From NCBI RefSeq assembly GCF_027409185.1, contig NC_084468.1, positions 103,788,001-103,852,000 on the forward strand: DNA of 64,000 nucleotides, read 5' to 3'. Under the pieces are notes generated by a model. That model did no database searches. It was not told where the DNA came from and saw only the letters and a list, made by a program, of their open reading frames with translations. Below, piece by piece: positions 13,181 to 24,655 of this stretch. Position 1 is the first letter of the stretch. Every line of letters starts with the position of its first letter. Both the position numbers and the translations under genes were made by a program. Source of the DNA: Cynocephalus volans (taxonomy: Eukaryota; Chordata; Mammalia; Dermoptera; Cynocephalidae).

Positions 13181-13247
13181 GTGCAAAATTTAAGGAGCAT
13201 GTGAATTTGTACAATCCTGCGATTGAGTGTCTCCTTAAATTTTGCAC
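13181..13247. repeat. 17-bp perfect inverted repeat, 33-bp spacer
   Basis: GTGCAAAATTTAAGGAG (13181-13197) and CTCCTTAAATTTTGCAC (13231-13247). Confidence 0.95.
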
Positions 13248-13329
13248 ATTAGGCAACATACTTTTCTCATCCTAGTCTCTGCTCTGGTCCCTAGCATCCC
13301 CTCTCCTCTTCCACCTTTCATTAATATAA

Positions 13330-13720
13330 TATTCTCAAGTTTTAGTTTGGCAACCATATTTCCTAACCTCACTTTGTATCTGTGTACGTGTGATTAACAT
13401 CCAGTAAATGGGAAAATGAACAGAAATATTACATGCAACTTCTGGGTCTTCCTTTAAAAAAGGAAGCTGCTTGTCCCCTAAGCTCTCTATCCCCATTTCC
13501 TGTGAGCCGCCTATAACTGTGTGAGTAAGATCAATGCCTCTAAGGGGATGGTGGTACAATAAAACAAAAGAATCCTTGGCTGACATTGCGGTACAGACTG
13601 CCTATCTGCCTTGAACTGTAATCTGGACTATTGCATGAGAGAGAAATAAATATATATTTACTTTTGATCCACTATATTTGGGGGTATTGGTTGTTCTAAT
13701 ACACAGAGCCAGTCAAATTC
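13330..13720 (+). mobile_element. ERV LTR-like fragment
   Basis: 'gctctctatccccatttcct', 'gcatgagagagaaataaata' and 'gtattggttgttctaataca' follow the order of an ERVL-type LTR with an AATAAA signal near its 3' end. The family was not identified. Confidence 0.4.
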
Positions 13721-14065
13721 CTCCCTCTTGGGACTTCAAAATTAAGCAGACTGAAGCCAAGACAGAAAGAGCAGTTGGAGATAATTCCAGAAGTAGCATA
13801 CTGACAAGAGATTCTAGGCAGTCCTGCAGCCTGGGCCACCTACTCTAGAGATGTATTTAAGTTCCTGTTCATTCCTGAACCTGTTTTACAAATGTTCCAT
13901 TAATTTTGTGATTTATCTGCTATCTTTTCAACAAATTCCCCTATTTAATTTTGTCAGAATTTATTTTGTTACTTGCAGCAATAATTGCAAACATAATTTT
14001 TCATATTTTAGAATATTTTCTAACAATAGATATGCTAGGATTGGGATTATTGAGTCAACATTTGC

Positions 14066-14472
14066 AGTGGTTTCAATTGTGTTCCCCCAAAGTTTAATGT
14101 GTTGGAGGCTTGCCCCCCAATGTGACAGTGTTAAGAGTGTGGGAAATCCTATTATGGCAATGAAAAGATGGGGCTTCAAGGTGATTAGACTGTGAGGACC
14201 CTGTCATAGTGAATGGTTTAATGGTGGTGATGGGCATGGTTCTGAGGGCTTTAAAAGAAGAGTGCATGAGAAGTTCTCTCTCTCTTCTCCACCATATTTT
14301 CCATGTGATACCCTGAGTTGCTGTCATCACCACCAGGACAAGACCCTCACCAGATGTGTTCCCTGGATTTTGAACTTCCCAGGCTCCAAAACTGTAAGCA
14401 ATAAATTTTGTTTTCTTACAAATTACCCGGTTCCAGGTATTTTGTTATGAACAACAGAAATGGACTAATACA
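14066..14472 (+). mobile_element. MST-type MaLR LTR (ERVL-MaLR)
   Basis: Starts 'gtggtttcaattgtgttccc', then 'ccaatgtgacagtgttaaga', 'ggtgattagactgtgaggac', a CT-rich 'tctctctctcttctccacca', 'caggctccaaaactgtaagc', 'aataaattttgttttcttac' and 'acagaaatggactaatac'. This is the full order of a MaLR LTR. Confidence 0.88.
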
Positions 14473-14897
14473 ATATTCGTGATAGCTTTTCTGGCCTTTG
14501 ATATAAATATCTTTCTATGTGTTTCCAGAGGCCAGACTAAACAGAAAAATTCCTCTTCATACTTGCAGGAGATAGTAAGAGTAATTGATTTCTTTACGCG
14601 GTAGGTAAGTTAGAACAAGAAAAGGGAATTACTTTTCTATTAACATGGCCTTACATAATAATGAGAAGCTATTGTTGTAACTGTTCTAATGAAATATTTA
14701 TGACTAGGTCTTTTAGTAAAGATAACTTGCCAATATTAAACTTTAGGACAATAGCTTTATACCAAAGACAGAGCTGTGCATTTGCATGTGCGTGCAGTGA
14801 GACTGTATTGGGAGAGGTGGGAAGGTGTCTGGAAAGGGAAGGCTACAGTGGAAAAGAGATATAGAGAAATGAGATATTATGGAAATGTGAAGGGCAT

Positions 14898-14953
14898 TGG
14901 GTTTTTGCTTTTGTTTTTGTTTTTGTTTCTGGCAGCTGGCCGGTAAGGGGATC
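14898..14953 (-). mobile_element. 5'-truncated tRNA-Ile SINE with (TTTTTG)n tail
   Basis: A T/G-rich repeat, then 'ggcagctggccggtaagggg' and 'atcc'. Only the SINE 3' end is present. Confidence 0.75.
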
Positions 14954-15367
14954 CTGGCATTGGTATATTAACTGATTCACCTTTCAGTGATGCAGAAAGC
15001 AAAAGCTTTAGTTGCAAGGATGATTGATGTTAGTGATCCTTTCCCTACTGTTCCCAACCTAATTTGTAGTTCCTTTTATAAATTAAAAGAAATAAATTTT
15101 TTCTCATTATTGTGTATTTAATTTTAGTACTCTGCTTTGGAGGTCCAGTTACCCACAATGAACAGTTGTGGATTTTAATAAACATTTGATTAAAATCTAT
15201 TCCATTCCCTCATTTAACTGTCTGGGAACTTCCGTTAAACATTGTGAAATGCATTCTTATGCCCAAGAGTTGTTAGAGAATAAAGCCAGACTAAGTTTGA
15301 CCCCTGCCATCTAATTATTTCTCTGTAGCCTTGCCCCTTTACAAAAGATTAAACAGTTTATCTTTGA

Positions 15368-15420
15368 CCTTGGAATTATCAGCACTGTGTTCTCCCAAGT
15401 GAGCTAACCAGCCAGCCTGT
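15368..15420 (-). mobile_element. Tail-less 53-bp tRNA-Ile SINE fragment with 17-bp duplication
   Basis: Read on the - strand it is the 5' half of the tRNA-like body (GCTGGTTAGCTCACTTGG and on to the variable region), with no 3' half and no A-tail. Flanked by AAACAGTTTATCTTTGA (15351-15367) and AAATAGTTTATCTTTGA (15421-15437), 16/17 identical. Confidence 0.85.
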
Positions 15421-15837
15421 AAATAGTTTATCTTTGAATTGTTCAGAATCCTTACTTTTAGATTTGAATTACATTTCATTGACTGTCCAATAGTAATATT
15501 TATGGTGTGGGAGGTTTAATTTACTTCATAAGAATATAGCAAATGAAGTCTGCATCAAATGAAAAACATATTTGTGACTTTCCATGAACGTCAGGGCAAC
15601 CACACTCTAAAATCATTAGCAATGCTACTGGTTTAAAGTTTAGTCTCTTTCGTATTTTTTAATGACAAACCTATTTAATTTACTTGGAAAGAAAAAAGAC
15701 ATGTTATTTTCCTCTGTAGGCTTTGAGATTTATATTTCTCTCCTGTACAGATTTTGCCAGATTTGACATATTAAATTTTTAAAGAGATAATAAAAGATGA
15801 TATTTGAAAGATTTTCTAAGCTGGGCTTACTTACAAA

Positions 15838-15906
15838 TTTTTTTTGGTGGCTGGACCTTGGTGTTATCAGAACCATGCTCTAACCAACTGAGCTAACCGG
15901 CCAGCC
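15838..15906 (-). mobile_element. tRNA-Ile SINE with internal deletion
   Basis: T run, then 'ggtggctggaccttggtgtt', 'ctctaaccaactgagctaac', 'cggccagcc'. The B-box segment ('cagtacagggatctgaaccc' in other copies) is missing. Confidence 0.8.
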
Positions 15907-16009
15907 CCTTATGAAATTTTTAATATTTTGTTAGACATTATTTTTATTCTTCAAAATCTGAAAACAAAGAATCTTCACTGTTTATTCACTTGATATTTAT
16001 TCATTTAAG

Positions 16010-16215
16010 TAAGACACATTTATTGAGTACCTGCTATGCACCAGGAAGTGAATAAAGCAGAGAATAAAAGAAATGTCCTGCACTTATGGTGCTTAGAGTC
16101 TAGTGAAGGATGGCATACAATACAAAAACATATAAATATAAGCCAAGTGGTGATAAATGCTATGAAGAAAAATAAAGCAGGGCAAAGGGTCAGCAGGCAA
16201 CAGAGGTGACTATGC
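16010..16215 (-). mobile_element. L2 LINE 3' remnant
   Basis: 'acatttattgagtacctgct', 'atgcaccaggaagtgaataa', 'gtgcttagagtctagtgaag', 'gtggtgataaatgctatgaa'. Confidence 0.75.
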
Positions 16216-17541
16216 TATTTCGTATAGCTGGCTCAGGATCTTCACTCTTACAATTTATAATCTCATTTTGGATGTCAATGTAATTTAAGGGCCATGCTAA
16301 TAATTCTAATGCCCAGGTCCTACAAATAACCTACCATATCTAATATCTAATATGCACACACACACACAGAGACACATACATCTCTTAGAAAAAACAGTAT
16401 TCATATTTGACCTGATGATGAGTCATACTCATATGTCTAAGCACAGTGTTATTTGGCAATATACGCATTATGAAATATGAGTCTAAGTTAATATGGGTTT
16501 GTTTTTTTTTTTTTGAGATACTGGAAGTCCTTTACTTATAAGCAAATGTGTACCTAATAGTTCATTTGTAAATGTGCATTTGGATCTCTAAATATATTTT
16601 CCCATAGAAACAATATTAAGTAAAAGTTTGTGTACCCAAATTTATATTATTTATTTTATTAAAATTGAAGAAATAGTAGAAAATAATATTGTGTCCAATT
16701 ATAGCATTAAATAAACTGAAAAATCTATACAAAAGAATCAGATTTTTTTCTTAAGGCATGATACTGAAGAAAATCAGGTTCATTTAGAGGAAAAGAAAGA
16801 GATAAAATGAAGGAAATGTTAGGGGACTTAGCAGCATTTTCAAGGTTTCAAGAGGTTGCAGGAGTTGATTATTTGTTATGTCTAATCGTATTTTAAAGTT
16901 ATATTTCCCTTTATTTTTAAGAAATTCTGTTGTTTAGCCCTACCCATGTTAAGTCATGATTACATTGATTTTTTTTTTTCTCTTCTCACAAATCTAATTA
17001 AGAAGAGAGACAAGAAGAGGATAAGATCTTTCTAAGCCTTGGAAATAAAGAGGTAGAAAAAAGTTTATTTATAAGAACATTATATTGTAGCATTATTTGA
17101 AATAACAGAGTTGGAAAGAAACTTAATGTCCAATAATAGGAAAATGAAAAACAAATTTAGACTTGGAATATATTGAAGAAGCCACAAAAGAGAATGTTTT
17201 TGAAGACTATTTAATGAAGTAGAAAGAAAACAAAATTCATTGAAAAAAAAAAAAAAAAGCTGATGACAAGTCTGTATGATTCTATACAGATTTTTCTATC
17301 AGCTTTTAAACCAAAAATTGTAAAGTGTTATCTCTAGGTGATAAAATAACTGGTAAGAGAATTCTTCAAAAATTCCATGGAAAGATCCATATTATTTTTT
17401 TTAATTCTATTTTTTTTTTTTTTAATTCTATTTTTCCATGAACTTTTTGAAGTACCCTCATATTTTTAAGTTTATTCTTTCTGTTTTTAATTTCTAAAAT
17501 GAACATTATTGATTTTATTATTTCATTTTATTTTTTTACTC

Positions 17542-17585
17542 TTTTTTTTGGCTGCTGGTTGGTATGGATATCCGAACCCTTAACC
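17542..17585 (-). mobile_element. 5'-truncated tRNA-Ile SINE
   Basis: T run, then 'ggctgctggttggtatggat' and 'atccgaaccctta', the SINE 3' third. Lies just upstream of the 309-bp insertion. Confidence 0.65.
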
Positions 17586-17651
17586 AAATTTTAGAAGTAT
17601 TTTTTCTAAGTATGAGTTGCATAGGAAAAGTAAATAAGAACAGGGTTTTTA

Positions 17652-17960
17652 TGCAAACAGCCCAGTGATAACCACCGGGCTACCCCGAGCAGGGGGAGTG
17701 GGGGGGCAAGGGCTTCAGCCACACCCCTCTGACATCTGCACCCAATCCAGCAATGACCAAACCACCACTGGAAGTCCTCTGGGCCCCCATGCAGGAAATA
17801 GGGGGGTACCACAGGCCTCAACCCCACCCCTTCACTTTCCTCCTTCTCCTACCCTATTTGCTTCCCCGTTCTCCTCTCCCCCTCTCCCCAACTGCTCTGC
17901 AACATCATAGAATGTAAAAGAAAAAAAAGTACTATTAATAAATAAATAAACTTAAAAAAA
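17652..17960 (+). mobile_element. 309-bp GC-rich retro-insertion of unknown source
   Basis: Flanked by perfect 16-bp direct repeats AAGAACAGGGTTTTTA (17636-17651 and 17961-17976) and ends in an A-rich tail with AATAAATAAATAAA, so it was inserted by L1-type machinery. The body begins GC-rich ('gcccagtgataaccaccggg'), is C/T-rich from about 17820, and does not look like the tRNA-Ile SINE, L1, L2, MIR or an LTR. No internal pol III boxes were recognised. It could be a truncated processed copy of a non-coding RNA or UTR, or a composite SINE. Confidence 0.75.
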
Positions 17961-17976
17961 AAGAACAGGGTTTTTA

Positions 17977-19494
17977 GAATAACTGTGTTAAACATATAAT
18001 GTATGCAGAAAATAATATTCCTAAGAAGGAAATGACTGAAAAAGATCTGTGTTTACCTCATTCTTCTTTAAATGAAAGAAACAGCCTGATGGTAAAGACA
18101 CTGAACCGAACATTGTAGTTCAGGACCTTTGTAACAGGTTCCTATATTAAATTCCCTCTTTTGAAAACTAATAGGGCCTTGCACAGGCCCTATTTTTCTG
18201 ACTGAATCTTGACTGAATAACAAAAAACAGACATGCAAACATCCTGCATTTTGCATATTGAGCATCGTTCTGTCTCTCCTTCTGTGTGTGTAATACACTC
18301 TCCTTTGTGCGACGTGTCTCCCTCTTTTCTTCCAGCAGCAGTGTTTAGCCAGCAACCAAGTGGCCCTGGGCCAGGAATGAAGTCTGGACTGGGATCAAAA
18401 AGGGGCTTGAATCTATCTCATAAACATTAAGGAGGCAGAACCCTCACTTAGAAGTTGTCCAAAAAATTCAGAAAAGGAGCAGTATGTTCCAGAACATAAG
18501 GCCTGTTCCCACATCCTATGCCAGTGTTATATTTCATTAGGACCCCCTAATCTAGGTTCTTGTTTCTTCTGGGCAGCAAAATTTTTTTACTGGTGCTCTG
18601 ACCTTCAATAAGTCCCCTCATATTGTGAGAATCATAAGATAATTGTCATGCATTTCCTTATATTTTGAAGTTTATTTAAATGACCTTTAAAAAGCAACAA
18701 ACTTTTTTTTAACTCATGTGGGTGGGTTTTCTAGAAAATGTCAAAGACTCAATAGATTGCTTTGTTCAAAGTATTGAAATAGAAACAAGGTTCCATGTAA
18801 TTCTTTCTCTCATTATCTTTCTAAATTGAAAAGAAAGGCAATGCAATAATAAAAAATTAGTTACAGTAATGATAAAAGTTTTAAAGCACTGTCCTTCATC
18901 TTCCACAAGCACATAGAGAACTGAATGTTTCACTTGGTAGACCAGTGTAAGAGAGGTGGGATTCAAATGAACTCTTGATCTTAAAAATTGCTGCCTCAAG
19001 GCTATATATCTCCTTTCACGCCTCTGGTACTGAAACTTCAGCAATTACATGAATGTTAAAGCAGTGTAGAACCAGATAGAATAATTTCTAGAACTAAAAC
19101 CAGAAAAGAAGCATGCTTAGTGACCTTGCATCTTTGAACTAAAGCAGAACAATAATGGGCCTTGTCACAGTGGACACAAGCAGTAGAACCTCCCCCACCA
19201 CCATTAAGTGCTGATCTATGTAAAATGAAGATAGAGCTCAGAAACAGGAAGGCTGGAGACCCAGTATCTAATCAGAGGTGCTGTGGATTACTTTAGAATT
19301 TTTACTCTTTACAATTTCCTTTGAGGTTTCCCAAACTTTAATCTACTGAAGACTGAACTGGCCAAATCAGTAGCAAAACATTACTTAATTTGTATAGTCA
19401 TGTTATCCTAAATTTGGAGATTTTCAAAGAACTTTAGTTTTCATGAAGTTACACCTTTATTTGAGCCAGCCAGAAAACAGTATTTTCCTATTTT
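17977..19494. other. No gene seen
   Basis: Contains a 9-bp hairpin AATAGGGCC/GGCCCTATT (18170-18178, 18186-18194). Otherwise unassigned. Confidence 0.5.
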
Positions 19495-19630
19495 AAATTC
19501 CTATGAGGTAAGCACATTACTATTTTAATTTTATGGTCGGCTTGAAGTGAGTCAGCGCCTTGTCAAACATCCCATGGTAGGTAACAAGTATAGGATTTGA
19601 CCCAGAACCGACTCTTGGTGTCATAACACC
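19495..19630 (+). mobile_element. MIR SINE
   Basis: 'attcctatgaggtaagcaca', 'ttactattttaattttatgg', 'aggatttgacccagaaccga': core and 3' part of MIR. Confidence 0.6.
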
Positions 19631-19689
19631 TAGGATTAGCTTTTGGAAGCGGAAGTGTGATTCAGAAGACCCTCACTTCTTACAACATC

Positions 19690-19900
19690 GAGAGACAGTC
19701 CAGAGCCAGGTTCAAAGCTCGGCCTCCAAAGCTAACCTTCCTGTGTTCAAAGCCTCACTCTGCTATTGCCTGGCTGTGCATCTTCGCATGAATTAATTCA
19801 TCTCACAGTTCCCCATCTGTTAAGATTAATACCTAACTCAGGACTTTCAAGATAACTAAATTAGTTAATATTTAACATCTGGAACATAATTGGTTGTCAG
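19690..19900 (-). mobile_element. MIR SINE
   Basis: 'gttcaaagcctcactctgct', 'attgcctggctgtgcatctt', 'tcacagttccccatctgtta', 'taatacctaactcaggactt': antisense MIR. Confidence 0.7.
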
Positions 19901-20374
19901 TATATCACCAAATTATCTTTGAAATATTTTGTACGAATTTGCACTCCCTAGGCAGCAAGTATTTTTATTATGTTAAACCACTATAATTTGGGGTTTGAAT
20001 TTACTTCTCTAACTCATACAACCTCGTGGGTGCATGCCCAATTCCTGACCTGTTTCTGATTCTCAGGTTCCTAACTCTGTCCCAAACAGTCTCCTTCTTT
20101 TAATGTTCTCAGAGCTAACCACTGCCCACCTTTCCAAAACTGCCACCCCCATCCACAGCATTCCATTACAGAATTGAATGTACAGATTGTCTGTAATAAA
20201 GTTTTGAATGATTTTTATACTTTTGATCAGTTTGTACCCTCTGAAAAGCTGAAAGCAGTCTGCAGGATCTTTTTAGTTTTAGTCTTGTTATGGAGAGATC
20301 ACTGGTTTCCTAAAATCAGCAATGATCTCTGAATGTTCCACTTGTAACCTAGTGTACTAAGCTTCATTTGGCCT

Positions 20375-20490
20375 TTATTTAACACATGTTTACTGAACAT
20401 CTCCTATGTGCTAGCATTGTGCTAAGTGTTAGGTTTAGAAAATGAGGCACACACAATCCCAGCTTCCAAGGAGCTTCTTCTAACTATGTC
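20375..20490 (-). mobile_element. L2 LINE 3' remnant
   Basis: 'acatgtttactgaacatctc', 'ctatgtgctagcattgtgct', 'aagtgttaggtttagaaaat', 'aaggagcttcttctaac'. Confidence 0.7.
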
Positions 20491-22579
20491 TCTGAGTGCT
20501 ATTTTCTAAACATACCTCCACCATTGTCTCAAATACACCAATTAGTTGTAATTCTAGGGAAGGAAGTAATCTTTGGAGCACAAAGACACTGCACCAGAAT
20601 ATAACATTGCTCCACAAGCCTTCAAAATGAATCTGGGTTCCTTTAAGCCATTCCAGTCTGCAGGTAGAAAGACAGGTTCACAATAACATTACTCTGCCCT
20701 CAATTATGGGGCCTACTGTCCCTCTTCAAAAGTCTCAAAGATTTCTGCACATTCCCAGAGGTCTTCTCATGTGTGCTCATGACCTCAGTCATCTCACTGA
20801 TCATATCTTACTCTCTATCCTCCCCCTCTATGTCAGTGCTCCAAAGAAGCTATCCCCAAACCCTTAAAGTAGAAGTCCCACTGTATACCTGCTGAAGATG
20901 TGGGAATTATTCTTTCCTCATTTTAATAATAAACTCTGATACCTGGATCTCAAACAGTAATAAAATCAGGTTTTCATTTGTTTGTTGTTTGGTTGGTGAG
21001 AAGGGTTTTTGATATTTATTCCCTGTCCTCTCTCCCTAGAACTCATATGTGGGTCTGTGAGGATGACTTGAATTCCAACTGAGAGCCCCACCCCACCTTG
21101 CAATTCTCTCTCCTGGCCGACTTCAGCAGGACCTTGAGATATGCCCAGACATGTCTGAGTTCTGTTGTAAGCACAGTTTCTGAAGTTGGGAACCTTGCTC
21201 TACGTGCTTATAAAAACAACCATACTTAAAAAACCTTATAGGAATAATTGTACCAAACTCCATAAAGGGATCATGTTGAAGAAAGTGGTATTACATGTAA
21301 AATGTGTTCTTATTCTATAAATTTTCTAATGTTCTGTCCCGTAATTATATGGCTTTTAAAATGGAAAAAAATGTATAGCCATATTGAAGAAAGGCACAGT
21401 ACTTCTGGAAAATCATGGCCTCCACAGCAAGGCTTTAGCTATTCTCGGCAAACCTGAATCAGTATTGGGGCTGGCATTATGTTGGTGATTCAGCCCATCT
21501 GTTACAGGCTGAGGTTCTGCATAGCACTCCAGTTCTAGTCAGGAAAGGGAGTGCTAGACAGGCAAACTGAGGCAGAAAAACAGTTTTACATGTGCTGGGC
21601 ACATAAATCCTTAACATGCCAATTACTAGGTCAATTATCAGAAGAATTAATTCCAGGTCTCATCAGTTGGTGAGATGTATGTCTTGCTTGATTAGAAGTG
21701 GCTCAGGACTTGTAGGTGTTGACTTTTAGTGACCCTAGCCTGCAGGCAGTCATGCTTGTCAACTTTGTCTTGAGAAGCCCTGATTATTTCCTGATTCCTC
21801 TACAACTCAACAATTTCACGACTCAACCTGGTACACAGAGACAAAAGCACTGGATAGCACAGTGTTTCCCGAGTTTATCTCTGTCCTCCAACATATTTTA
21901 AGTCATCCTTTATCGGTTTCTTTATCAGAAAAAATAATTCTTATCTATTTGGTCTATTTTTTTTTTTTTTGTCATTTAAATGCCCCCTTATGATATATTT
22001 ACCTGTACTAGAACTTCAGAAAAGAAATAGGATGCACTAAAAGCCTGTGACAAATGTAATAGCAGGAGGACTTGATGATTTTACTATATTTTAAAATGTG
22101 ATCCAGTTACACAGTGTTTTAGTATGTTTGTTATCTAATTTATGTTGGGTTTGTGGTCTTTAGGTATACTTAACTTTTGTCATTTATATTAATTTTATAT
22201 GTGTCATTTTATTTATTTCTTGTCTGTAACTTTCATTGTCCTGAAATTCTGAAAAATTAATATATTTTCATTACAAAGAAAATATATTATAAAAATAGCT
22301 TATTGTATAAATGCAGAAAAACATGAAGAAGAATATTTAAATAACCACCAGGGATAATTATGTTAATATATTTGTGCATCATTTAGTCTAATAGCATTTT
22401 TTAAAAATCACAGTGCAATTACTGGGTTTACTGGCTGAGGAAGGCTCAGCATGCTTGCCATGCTCACAATATCCTTCTAAATGTTTTCTTTCACCTAAGT
22501 TACTCCACTGCTACAATGTGATCTTGCCCTCTAGCTAGATCTGATTTGTCAGAATGGGCACTGCCCTAAAGTACTATGT
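20491..22579. other. No gene seen
   Basis: Unassigned single-copy-looking sequence. AT-rich from about 21900, with a T run at 21957-21970 and possible ancient L1 remnant around 22260-22400. Confidence 0.5.
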
Positions 22580-23068
22580 GGTAAGCATAATAATAGCTCC
22601 TCAAAGACCTACACGTCTTAGTCACTGTAAGCTGTTAATATGTTATGTTACATGGCAAGGGGGGATTAAGGTTGCAGATAGAATTAAGGTTGCTAATCAG
22701 TTGACTGATTATCCTGGATTATCCCAGAAGGCTCAATATAAACACAATGTTCCTTAAAAGTGTAATGGAGAAGAGGAGAGTCAGAGAAAGAGATGTGACA
22801 TTGGAAGCAGGGTCAAGAGATGCTAATTAGCAGGCTTTGAAGATGGAGAAAGGGAGCCACGAGCCAAGGAATGCAGGCAGCTTGTAACTGCTGAAAAGGC
22901 AAGGAAACAGATTTTCTCCTAGAGCTTCCAGAAAGGAATGCAGCCCTGCAACACCTCAATTTCAGCCCAGTAAGACCCAAATCAGACTTTTGAACTACAA
23001 AACTGTACTTGTTTTAAGTCACTGTTTGTGGTAATTTGTTATAGCAGCAATAGAGAACTAAATTCCTT
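22580..23068 (+). mobile_element. MLT1-type MaLR LTR
   Basis: Sense MLT1 blocks: 'atgttatgttacatggcaag', 'gattaaggttgcagatagaa', 'ggttgctaatcagttgactg', 'attatcctggattatcccag', 'tgttttaagtcactgtttgt', 'ggtaatttgttatagcagca'. Confidence 0.88.
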
Positions 23069-24644
23069 CCTTCCTCTACTCTCTCAAAAAATAAGGGCTT
23101 CCCACATGCCAGGCATTGTATTTGGTGCTGGGCATAATGCTAAATGAAGGAAACAGAGACAAAACTCATAAAAGGAAACAGAAGTGGAGGAAAAAAAGAA
23201 TTGATGTCACCCTTAATTACAGATCTTAGCAGTCAATTTGCCAAAAGAGTTTCAGCCTCTCTGCCTGTTGCCTTATTGTTGGGAGACAATTCTCTGGACC
23301 TCTCACATTTCTTCACATCTTTAGAGAAGAGCCACTGACTGCTTTTTTTAAGACTATCTTTTCAAGGATGTCTACAGAGCAGACCTCAGAATATACAGAA
23401 TCATCAATATTTAGGCCAGAAAAAAATGACATTGATATAATGGCTATAAAAAAGAAATTTTACAATAAAATGATTCATTACATATGAATAAAAGCAGGTT
23501 AGATGAATTTAAAATCTTGATTATAAAGTGTGAGAATAATTTTAGTAAAAATAAAAATAAAAGAGGGGAAACTGGAAATGTTAACTAAGCTATGTATAAA
23601 ATTGATTGATGAATTAACTGACTTATGGAGTTTGCTCTGGAAATACTTTCTGGTTAGAAAACTTAGTATGTATACAAGTTTGCATACTCTGATTATATAT
23701 CTCTATACAACATTTCTTCAGGGCTAAAACATTAGGATCAAAATGATGGGATCAAAACTGAAGTATATTTCTTACAATAAAAAAATGCCTAACTAAAATA
23801 CTTGCATTGAACTTTTGAAATGTCATACTGAAATTATGACTTCTCATGTGCTTGAAAAATTACTTTTAAACAAATTAATTCCTGAAACACTGGAAGAAGC
23901 AATGCCTTTGGTCTTTGACTATGTTTATCTACTCTTAGAAGTTAAATCTTTGAGACTTCTACAAAATAATCATTGAAAAGATATCAAGTAATCAACTGCA
24001 ACATCCGCCAAATAAAGCGGAAAAGAATTTTAGAGTGCTTTTGATTCTACAAGCGTGATCTTCATCTGATTTCCTTGTGAATATTTCTATACCAGTAAGT
24101 GAAATAAACCAGTTCAGGATATTTACTCTGATTACTTAAACAACAGATTTGAAAATATAAAATTAAGTTTAAAAGGCAGTTTCCCCTTATATATGCAGAA
24201 GACTTCATGCATTCTCAAAATTTTCCCCTGTTCATTACAGAAAAAATAGAAAAACAGAACAATAAAATCACTTAAAGACCCACCACCCCAAGATAATCAC
24301 TGTTATATTTTGCACATTTCCTTCCAGTTTTGTTTTTGAGGATCATATATTTTATATAATATCATATAACAAAATATATTAAATAGCCTGATTTTTTTCA
24401 GGCTATTTAATATATTTATTAATATATTATTATAGCAGAAAATTTAGAAAAACTGTAACATATAAAGAAGAAAAAATCATCAAAATAGCAATTGGGTTAA
24501 TGACTTAAATTTTTTATAAACTATGAAAAGTCCAACAAGTAAATTAATCAGTCTCACTAATTTCTAATTCCTTACATTTTCTTAATCATATTAGAAAAAA
24601 TTAAATGTTGCAGATAAAAGTAACATTGCAACCCTAAAAAGCCA
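23069..24644. other. No gene seen; ancient L1-like remnant near 24180-24480
   Basis: 23095-23150 looks like a short antisense L2 3' end. 24230-24420 ('ttccttccagttttgttttt') resembles an ancient L1 3' remnant and carries the 20-bp hairpin. Confidence 0.45.
24372..24417. repeat. 20-bp perfect inverted repeat, 6-T loop
   Basis: AAATATATTAAATAGCCTGA (24372-24391) and TCAGGCTATTTAATATATTT (24398-24417), in AT-rich sequence that resembles an ancient L1 3' remnant. Confidence 0.97.
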
Positions 24645-24655
24645 TATATAACTTT

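Noticed and set aside
13851-14450. Frames of 62-114 codons on both strands
   Set aside because: They lie in or across the MaLR LTR at 14066-14472 and have no coding homology.
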